The notes under the pieces were generated by a model that was not told where the DNA came from, ran no database searches, and was given only the letters and a program-made list of their open reading frames with translations. DNA of 64,000 nucleotides from Marthasterias glacialis (taxonomy: Eukaryota; Echinodermata; Asteroidea; Forcipulatida; Asteriidae): NCBI GenBank assembly GCA_911728455.2, contig OU452229.1, positions 15,534,076 through 15,598,075 of the forward strand, in the 5' to 3' direction. A program made the translations under genes and the position numbers. This document shows, piece after piece, positions 51,019-61,200 of this stretch (position 1 is the stretch's first letter; each line of letters begins with the position of its first letter).

Positions 51019-54000
51019 TAACTCTGCTTAAGAGGTAGACGTTTTAATATAATTGTCCAACCATGAAACCAACCCCAACCCCAACCCCAATCTCTCTCCG
51101 TTTAGCAGAAAATCCGAACATAGTACGAAAAGTAAAACGTCTTACAATGTACATTGAAGTTTAACTTAAATGAAATTCAAAACCTCCATCACATTGTGGC
51201 TAGGTGAGTTAATATGACTTGACCGTGTCCTGACCTTGTTCAGCTTGTCAATGGGGCTATAACGTCCACTAATTAAGATTTACAAGGCGGGTTGTATGCT
51301 GCACAGGAGACAACAAGTAACGTCAAAAGCTAACCCTGGAGCTTTCAGGAATTCCATCCTTGCATAAAAAAAAACCCAGGGCACTCGGCTTGCTTAAGTC
51401 TCTCTTACTTAATGCGTTTAGAAGTTTATGGTAAAATATGACTGGAGCAATGTACCGCGTGCCAAGTATTCTTTCTGGTTCAAACTCGAGCTGTTCGGAC
51501 CCGGCCTCACTCGTTGCAGGCCCTGAATCATAATTCCAGTGAATGCGAACAACGACGTCACAAATTGACATTCCCAATAAATAAGTCGCTAAAGTTGCTC
51601 GAGGAGAGTATGAGCCTGCCAGGCATGCACATGCAGCCTGCTGATATAATTCAGTATTCAGCACACAACATGCCGAATTGTTTAGAAAACTCGATTCTAC
51701 AACTGGTAATGCACGGCAACAAACACATTTGGCGTTTTATAATGGCTTTGCTGTACCGTGTAGATATCTACACGCGAATCCCATCGAGGTGCATGTGTTT
51801 GATGTATTTTTCCTCAGCGTGAAAGGTGTTTGACCCCCGTCGAAACGTTGCCAAGGGGTAGGGTTGCTTAGTTTGCCTCTCCTCGTCGAAACTGCGCCTG
51901 GAAGTCGAGCCCCAGTGTCCAGCTAACTCACGAAATCAAATCACAACAGCGGCCAGCACTTTCCAACACGAGGAGTCTTTTTTATATAGGGTTCCACCAG
52001 CCTTCTTCCAGCCCTGATTAACAGCACGTACGCAAAGCAGTTATGTTCTATTGATAGTGCATGCTCTAGTCCTCCCCAGAGTCACAAGTTTCAATCAATA
52101 AACATGCTGCTTGATTTAGAGTAAGACGCACTTGAACTCTATGGGGGTCTGAAAGTGGAGTACCGAGAACTTCTGAACAAGTATATACGCAAACACAGCG
52201 GTACAAATAACTCCTCGACGCTATCATATCCAATGAACACAATCGCATTTTAGAAGGCCCAGAGTTTAGGTTTAATAGCTGTAAGGTCAGTCACTTAAGG
52301 TCAAGTTCTCTTGACGGGACAGCAGAGAAAGATGAAGAGCAGTCTTGAAAAACAAAATCGAGTTACGTGCTTCTCTGTCTCGATACTCCAACAGAAAAAT
52401 GAAGTATCAACAGTTCAAAAAGAGTCGTCATTTTCTTCACGGTTGCAGTGCTATCATATGCTGTTTTAAGAGCATTTTAAGACTGCTAAACTTGACCGTA
52501 CAACTGAGGAATTTTTTGCGATGCTGCACAAGATGTGAAAGATTAGACAACAAAAGTCAAATTCTTCAAAATACAGGTAAACTCATTCAAACTTTGTTAT
52601 TCCAAAAAGTAATTTTTTCGGATGATACGTAGTTCTTATCTTTTCCAATATAAATTCATGCTCCAAATCTTCCGTTTTGTTTTCCAATTAGAGGACAATG
52701 TGTGATGTCTGACATTAAGGTGAGAGCCAAAACGAAACATCTTCAAAAGAAGTTCAACTATTTGTACCAGTACCGGTACTCGGAGAAACCCAGTGCATTA
52801 GAAAGATGATACGGCAACACGTCGTCCTCTTATCTCGTCATAATAGAAATAGGTAAAAACAGGTTACTTGAAGAAGAAAAAACTATATGGAAAATCAGTT
52901 TATTTCCCTGCTGAAAAGCACTTAGTTGTTTGCCCTCGTTCAAAAGTGGAACGTTCACTGTGGGAACACCCCCGCTCCGGATGTAATTCCATTTATTTTA
53001 CAACAAATTTACTTGACCCCATTCCCGTCCTCTGTTCTCTGTTCTTTTACTGCAATAGGCCATACATGTTATCTGTAGTCGACCTTGGTTTTCAAGGGAC
53101 AATTATGCCATTGCAATTGTCGCACAGTGAATTGTCGCTTTTGGAATTTCAATCTGAAAAGCTGCACTCGGTATGCAAAATGTACCGCGCCAATACTCCG
53201 GACGCTTTTTCCCAAATGGAGATAATGTTATAATGTAGATATCGTTCGGATTTATATAAAACGACACCCAAATAAAAAACAGCTCAAAATAACTATCATT
53301 TTTTTTTCAAACATCTGTGAACCCTTGTCAGTTTCTCTGCAAACTTTGTGGAAACATACTTGAAAATTAAACGACATTACCAATGTACTTTTCAAGAAAG
53401 GATTGGTTGTTTACTACTTTCTTGAAAAGCTGTATAATAAATCTCAATCTACTCGCCAACCACGAACATTTGGGGATCATGAGATGTATCTTACAAGCCA
53501 GAGCTCATGATTGGAGTAATGTAAGCCTCCACTGTCTAGACCTATCGGTACCGCGTGAAAAAAAATGAAGCAATGAACGTCCGTCACACGTGCCCCACAA
53601 ACCGGGGCCGGCTGTGAGACATTCCAAATCTAACTCGTCTATTTTCATTCTCCGGTGTTAGTAGTAATCGAATTGAAACCACACTAAGGAAATAAATATG
53701 AACTGTGAACGAGATACTCTCTTCATACCAATGTGGGAATTCGACCCCCCCCCCCCTCCTCCTCCAATGTAGAAGATAGCGATTTTGCGTCCTGTTTCAC
53801 TCAACTGAATTAAGATCAAACAAGAAAAACGCCTGCGGCGTACATGGTCGTGAAATACATCTTGGCATGTAATATCTTTATATCCGCATCTCAAATGTCA
53901 TTCCGGTGATATTTTTCTAACTCTTGTTGCAATCCTATGGGATCTATATATGCATTATAAAAGAAGCAGAGAGGCCTGACATGTTGTGCCATCCAAACAG

Positions 54001-55368
54001 GTCCGAGTCCCAAACGTACGCCGCTCGCCCGGGCCCTCCCGTCCAAATTAAAAAGTGGAAACTACAATCAAGTCCCGCGACGGCACACTCGTAATATGTG
54101 CTCGCTTCTACGTAAATTATTGTATTACCTGTGTTATTTTTATTACACAGCTGGAGAGCTCAGTCCCCATTGTCAACTTGAAGGTGACGACTTTCATCGA
54201 CGGCAGCCAACCTGAGCGAAAAAACCGCTCGTCACTGCCAAAGAGTGACTAGAATTAATACCGGTAAAGTCACAGGCGCAAGACTGCAATAACCCTTTTT
54301 CCATTGGTGCAAAACAACTCGATAACTCGTTGAGCGGTGACAGGCTGGGTGAGAACGGCCACTATTTCATGTGTGAAAGTCAATTGCATCATGAGGAGAG
54401 GCGATAAGCTTCAATTCTTTGAAATATTGTACTTGGTCATCACACTAATACAAGTCGGTCACTGCCCTAGTTCACGGGTGGCTGATGGGCACACACTTCC
54501 GATTTAAATCAAATTTTTATCAAACTGACCTAGCACGGACTTACATACATTTTTTAAGGTGTAACCAAATCGGTTAAGTGTCAAATAATACACGCCATTT
54601 ATAATTAAAAAAAAAAAAAGACCTTCGGCTTCTTTCAAAGCTCACAAACAAAAAGCAATTAGAACCACAACAAAGCGAAATGTTCCAAGATAGCACGACC
54701 TTCGGTACTCAATGTATGTGATCCAAACCCCAGTCCCTGGATGCTCGTTGGCTTGATGATAAAGACGACATCAAGAAGAGTAAATAGACGATAGAAGTAG
54801 TCCCTGGTGGTCGAGATGGGAACGAGGGGGAAAGTGTTAGGAGGACTCCGAGGAGCAATCTCATTATTTATTCAGAAGTAAAAGTGAATCGAACAGGCGT
54901 ACCGAATAAAGACGTGGTCGTTATCAGTAATGCACGGTGCTCTATATTCAAGGCGAGCATTTCAGCACAATAAATACGTGACCGGGTTACTTTAAATAGG
55001 TCTACAGTGGATTGAAACACCTTGCCCACTTCCATAACTCCACAATAAGGATTTAAAGTGTCTCTTAAATGTCAGTAGAACTGGAAAGAAATCTCATTAA
55101 ATATAAACTCGGCAAAGCTTCATATATTATACAAAAAAAGTCTATACAGTGTACGCTAATAGGTGAGTGGTACCGGAATCATTCTAAAGCTTCATTTCAT
55201 TCTTGGGTAGATTTTAACAGCTCATAGTGCAATATCAACTTATTCCCCGATACCACATTTGTCTCTCCATCTGTGCGGAGAGAGAAAAAAAAACGTTCAT
55301 TTATCTTAACAAAGACAGCGAGGGATGTGTTTTGTTTTGTTTTCAGATGAGGTGGACGGGGATGACGA
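51019..55368. other. Non-coding spacer
   Basis: A short CCCCAA repeat (about 51071-51089) and a C run (53745-53755). Frames up to 121 codons (52868-53233, plus) show no motif, signal peptide or splice context that would support a gene. Confidence 0.45.
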
Positions 55369-55534
55369 TCAGCCGTACTTGAACGTCTCAAGAATGCTGA
55401 CACACGTAACGGACAGTGCCTCTGGGAGCTGGATGCAAGTTGACGCGCATTTGTGACCGCATTTTGGGTCATCAGTTGGGGGCATTGATGAAGAGGGAGA
55501 TGCATTGCTGACGGCTGCAAAGATGTCAAGAAAT
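55369..55534 (-). CDS. Candidate terminal exon of a small cysteine-rich, possibly amidated secreted peptide
   Basis: A strong pyrimidine tract ending in CTTTCTAG (minus strand, about 55556-55535) is followed by an open frame of 54 codons to a TGA at 55371-55369. The exon would begin with the third base of a codon. It starts FLDIFAAVSN, has a Ser/Pro-rich linker, then DDPKCGHKCASTCIQLPEAL and SVTCVSILETFKYG before the stop. Cysteines are spaced C-x3-C-x3-C-x10-C. The G-x-x-C-A-x-x-C-I-x9-C part has the same spacing as the end of eclosion-hormone-type peptides, and a final glycine could be an amide donor. The linker does not resemble that family, and upstream exons were not found. A second acceptor-like tract (CTCTCTCCGCACAG) with a different frame follows at about 55287-55264 and ends in LILHYELLKSTQE. 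Either, both or neither may be real. Confidence 0.3.
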
Positions 55535-58017
55535 CTAGAAAGGGAGGAGGACGAGGTTTAGTCACCATTAGATGTAGGCTGCTGAAAATACCGGCTGATT
55601 TAGAAAGTTGTTAGATTGCGTAGAGTCTTTGGCGCGCAAAGTAAATCTCCCTAAATCCACAGACCGTCAACACGGCGGGGGTTTCGCATTAAAGACGTAC
55701 CGTATACTCTACCCTTGAGTGGAATGACATATTGTTTTTTGAATAAGACCAAAAGAAGAAGAAAAAGTAGAAGAAAACAAGGAAGTCAATTTCTAACACG
55801 GCCTTTCCCCCATGAATGTCAATACAAAACGATTAAGGACATTCGATGTTCGTCCCATGTCTGAGCACGGGTTAGAATCCATACCGCAACTACAATCGTT
55901 TTATCACAAAATCAATTGTCCTTCCATACAATCCAGGCCATTTGTGACGTTTTTAGGCCTACTGAGAAAAATTAACTTGACGCGGTGGATATTTGAAGGG
56001 ATAGATGCTGAGTGCACGATTGCGTCCCTTCCCCCATTTGGAATTGTTCATGGTCCCTGAACAACCTTAGAAATTCCCCAAGGTGAAGGAAACTTGTTCT
56101 CAATAAAAAAAAAAATCTCTCAAGCTCTCTCCTTTTCTCCCAGATAGCAGAGAGAAGAAAATCGAGTAGCACTTACAGGAACGTCACTACTATTAAATGG
56201 AGGGTGTTTGAAATGTTGAAAGTCTGTATTGACTTTTGGCTATGGAAGGGCTAGGCCTATAGATTTCGTGTGAAAGCGTTCAAATCAGGGAACTTTTCAG
56301 CCCAATTTTCTCGCAATGTCCCCGAAAAACTCAAAGGTTATAAGGAGGTAAGCATACCAATAAGGAATTAAAGAGAAGTTGCATAATTTGCAAAAAAAAA
56401 AAAAACATGGGGTTTTTGAAATGTCAATGAGTCTATGTACCTCGTGCATGTTTTATTAGCATAGCAAATTCATTTCATTGTGCAAATAATGAAATGTTAA
56501 CGTATGCTAAACAATAAAAAAAAAAAAACTCACAGAACATAAACGGGCATATTTCAATCAAATGCATCTTAATGTATTCGCTGTTCCCTCGACAACTTGG
56601 GATGCTGCTGGATTGCAAATTATCTCCAGAATTAAACTTGACGAATGTAATGAACGCACAGTACATAAAAAAAAGCTAGTCTCGGTAAAAAGCTGAACGG
56701 GGATCAAACGACAAACATAATGAAGAGGGAGGGAGAACTAAATCTACAAAGAGTCTAGTAATAAGGGGATTGGAAAATGTTTAATGAAGGCTACGGAAAT
56801 AAAAAGCGGAAACGATTAAAACTGGTACTCTTAATGTATAGCAAAAGAAAAAACGGAAACGAGAATTGATGATTAAGCGGATATGGAAACGAGAATCGTT
56901 AGGGAAATGAATTTGGAATTGGATACGAAATCATACTGGTCTATAAATACACACACGGCCTAGATAAAATAACCAAAAGGTCAATACAGAAATGTTACTT
57001 TTATTCCTTCAAGGTATAGAAATCGCGTATACGGAAAGAACCAGAAAAATATGGCACACCAAAAGACCTCAAATAGAAACTCAAAAAACAGATACAATTT
57101 TGGGCAAAATGCAACACACAAATCAATGCGCCAATGTAATCCATATTTTTTTCACAGTTGCAGATTTTTCGGTGTAACTTGTTTGCAACCTTTGGAGAGT
57201 GCAAAGCTCACCTAACTTCTATTTTTTTTTTCTGAAATAGGAATTCAGGACGAGAACAGGATCCTTGAGAAACCTGACACGACTATCTGTTAGGAGAAGA
57301 GGAATAATAGAAATACGATTTAGGGTGGTGTGATTCGACACCAGAGATTTGGGGACCTGAACAGATCTTCACCGCAAAGCCCCTCCAGCCAAAAAGGCAA
57401 ATTGCCAACGCAGGGATTTGATACTCCAACAAGAGAAGCTAGCTCAGTGTTCAGGAGCGAGGAGTCCCTCCCATCAAGCCATTCATGCCCTTGTGCGTCT
57501 CCCAACCCCACACTCCCATCCCGGCGATTAGACCTGCTCCTAATTTGATTTGACTTCGGGAATTCCAAATTGAATCCAAACTCCTGAGAACTTTGTACTT
57601 TTGTCGTGCACTTTTTCCTGCCAGTGTTTCTCACCTATAATAACCATATTTCGGTGGCAATCCCTTTGTGTGTGTTTCAATAGCCCAGAGCATCTGGCAG
57701 GTGGATATGCAATTGGGTAATTTGTTCGTGGGACAGCCGACTCAGTTGCTTCATTTCATATTTTTGCAGGAACTGACACGTTGACGGGGCCCAGGTATAT
57801 TATACGAGTTATAGGGGTACTGTTTTTTTTTATATTGCAAAACGGGGAGTAAAATACCGTTTGGGGAGGTGTGGTGATGAATCAAGACAATAATATGTTT
57901 TGTTTAGGAGTACGGCCTGTCAGCCGAACAGCTATTGTATCTGTAGGTGTTTTTCCTCCGGGGAGGGGGGGGGGGGTCGTTGGGAGTTTTTTTCTTTTCT
58001 TTTCGTGTGTGTCTTTC
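55535..58017. other. Non-coding or unresolved region
   Basis: Includes a plus-strand Ser/Pro-rich open frame at 57330-57548 (73 codons from a GTG) behind a T-rich acceptor-like tract near 57239. It has no recognised domain. Several A runs. No firm gene. Confidence 0.4.
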
Positions 58018-58180
58018 CACCGGTGTAGCCAGATTTTTTTCAATAGGGGGGGGGGGGGCATTACTTTTCAGTGGGTGGGTTGGGGGCAGGTACTTGTACC
58101 TGGGGACACTGGAAATTTGTTATTTTTGTATTTATTTGTTTATTTATTTATTATTATTATTTTTTTATTATTATTATTAT

Positions 58181-58216
<36 letters not shown>

Positions 58217-58287
58217 GGGGGGGGGGGGGGGGCACGTGTCCCCAAGACCCCCCACACGCACACACCCACCCCTTGGTTACACCGCTG
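58018..58287 (+). mobile_element. hAT-like MITE with 8-bp target duplication
   Basis: The left end is CACCGGTGTAGCCAG and the right end in reverse CAGCGGTGTAACCAAG, matching the CAGNGGTG-type terminal repeats of the hAT superfamily. It is flanked by TGTCTTTC (58010-58017) and TGTCTTTT (58288-58295), an 8-bp duplication with one mismatch, as expected for hAT. The 270-bp interior is G-rich and T-rich, contains a T33-G17 junction (58183-58232) and has no coding capacity. Long frames over it (up to 146 codons) are products of the homopolymers. Confidence 0.65.
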
Positions 58288-61200
58288 TGTCTTTTTACTT
58301 CTAATTTTTGAAATGATAACTCATCGTTAAAATCGCACTTTGCCTAAGAAAAAAAAATCGGTTAAATACTTTCGCGTAAAAGTGACATACAACATCATTC
58401 TCATAAAAAAACATACATACAAGAAATTATTAATTTGTGAACAAAAATTAAGCTTATATTAATTATAATGGTGCTCTTCAATGTATATAACGGCAGCAAC
58501 AACCTGAAAGAGCGTTGACTTTTAAGTTTACTGGATATTCATAATTTGTGTAACTTCCAATGTTTGTAAAAGGTTACACTCAAGCATCGAACACCTGCTC
58601 TTCAGCTCCACTACCCTGACACTTCATGTGTGTTTATCGCAAATCAAACAAAATGTCTGCGGTTTTTTCTCTCAGTTTCACCAAGTTTTTCCTATAAAGA
58701 AACAGAAATGACAACAAAATGTAAGAGGCAACCTTGACGCGATGATCTGAACGTGGCAGGTATATATGCAGGGGGTAAACAGGTACACCCTGTAAGTGCA
58801 GGTGTTGTATGTTGTTGCACGCACTCGGGGCAGCCACTACAAGTGAAACACCATTGTTGTTAATCAATTCTTGCGTGATTTAAGAAGCCAGCACGAAGAA
58901 AAAAAAACATCAAGGAGTAGCACAGATTGCTCAATTCTGACTGCAAACCTTCTCTGAGCCTCCCAACGTCCCCAAATCAATCAAAGCTACGATCATTTTG
59001 GTCAGTTTCCCCGCAATGGCAATGAAAAAGTCTATAGTTCTGATTCTATAACAAGGGACCAGACTACTGTGACTTCCAGCCTCAGTTTGGTTAGCACGGG
59101 TCTGAATGGAAGTAAAAAAATAGATGGCTGCATCGGTAACTGCTCTGATACCCTATCGTCTTTCGTATGTTGTTGCAAATGTACGAATCAAACCAAGCCT
59201 AACCGCTCGTGTCTAATTCTTATATGAAAATGGTATCGTCCAACAAAAAGCAAATCAGATCACGTGCTCAGGACGAGGGATAGTGGGGGGAGCGACGGAG
59301 CTGGCTGGAGTGAGGGTGGAAAAGTCATATGCGTAGTTTGCTTAGCGGAGGTGCCGTTGTTTGTTCAGCAATGTTCAATTTCTGAGCAAATACTGCCAAG
59401 CTTTGCTTAGGATCTTGAAACGGAAACGACAAAAAGCTGTATTTGGAGGACCACGGAGTAAGGTTTCCAAGTTTCATCCTCTACGTTTGAGGCATTGTAT
59501 GAAGGGTATATCACTGTCGCCTCAAGTTGAACAAAGGATGTTGCCTACTAACGAAGAAAGGTCCCGTAATCAATGTCCTCTTTCAGTCAGCTTTTCTCGA
59601 AAATTGTCCTTCATTGTCGATGAAATGAACCTCGTTACCAGGCAAAAAAGAACAGGATGGTATAGAGCGCCAAGTGGTCCTCCAATAACACCCTTGTTTG
59701 GTTTAAAGCGACCGACTGCATTTGCGTTTATCCACTGGAACTTCGTTCCGTCTCTGAAAAGACAGCCGAAACATTCAAAGTCAAGACACCTTCTACCGGT
59801 TTTAAAACTTCCGATTTGCAATCTTTTAAGCTACTAGGGTGCAATCCATACCCGCCATTAACATTCTCAACCGATAACATCAGTGATTCACACATTGATT
59901 CCATTGAAAAAAGGGAATAAAAGAAAGCGCTTCAACTCCTGACCCTTTCATTTCAGACAGAATCATTGACTTCCCACCTAAACAACTTCAACTCATATAG
60001 TCGGAAGATAAACATCCGATAACAACCATCCACAGGCAACCCAGAAACATGTACAAGATATGAAGGGAGTAAAAACGCCATCATAGATTACTTGGTGTTG
60101 TAAGCAGTCCCTCGGGCACCAGGGTTTAGCGCCTCGAGGTCACCCCGTGGGATGGTGGTCGATCCCGGGGCGCTTTCCTGCATTCACTTTGCTGCTCTGT
60201 CGCCCTGGACATCATGTGCGCAGATCGATCAAATCGTGCCGGTCGTGGACTGAGCAGGCTTTTTTTTCGGAAAGGCACTTTTGCGTTACTCCGGGGCTCC
60301 GTCAGACTGTGACTTGACTGTGGAGCTCTTGGCAATGTACCTGATGACTTGGGACACCACGAGTCCTCCAGAAATGGATGCGATCCTGCAGCGATTGCGG
60401 ATGAGTCAATTGCCATGTGCGGCCATCAGTAGTAGACCATCTTAATTGCTTTAACCATGATGCTGATCAATGAGGTGATGTAAAGTCAATGACATCCTTT
60501 CGAGCAAAGAACATTGTAATCGTGTACGGTCAATGCCAAGCTTCAGTGCTGTGGCACAAAATAAACAACATTAAATTTCAATATTGCTGAAATATTGCCG
60601 TACGCAGTAATTGTTGTTTTGCCGAATTCGTATCCATCATCATTCTATACTTCTAAATCAATACAACACACTGGTAACATTGAACATATTATTTCAATAC
60701 GAAGCTGCTTAAATAATGCACGCCGCCACCAAGTCATGGAAATGAACCAAACAAATTGCCGTTATATCGCAAATTTGATTCGCAAATATGGTCGTTGTAA
60801 GATTATTCGATTGTCCTTCGAAAGACCAATTTCAGTAGCGGTAAAAGAAAACCCGACAATATTTCATGCAATCCCTGGAGAAGATTAAACCTCCTCCCAT
60901 CATACTACCTCCTACTCAGCCAACCCCCCTTCCTTCGTCCCCTCTATCACAAACTAATTTTAGACCCCGTCCCAAGTGTGATCCATCGTGACGAAATGCC
61001 TCTCGAGAATACGCAATACCAATTTGGCAGATTGCCAATAGTAGCCGGGCAACATTTTTGGCGACTTGATGGGGACTGTAGCTGTTTGCAATAACATTGT
61101 TAAGGGGGTATCAGACCGTCTTGAACCCAAGACAGCTGCACAATGACTTGTTGGAATATTTCAACCGACCCTTCTTGTAATTAACTAAAAGTACTTGTGT

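Noticed and set aside
57871-58330. Overlapping plus-strand frames of 77-146 codons
   Set aside because: They are translations of G, T and TTA runs inside and beside the hAT-like MITE.
60140-60175. tRNA-like B-box string GGTCGATCCCGG
   Set aside because: No T-arm stem, no A box at the right distance and no acceptor stem.
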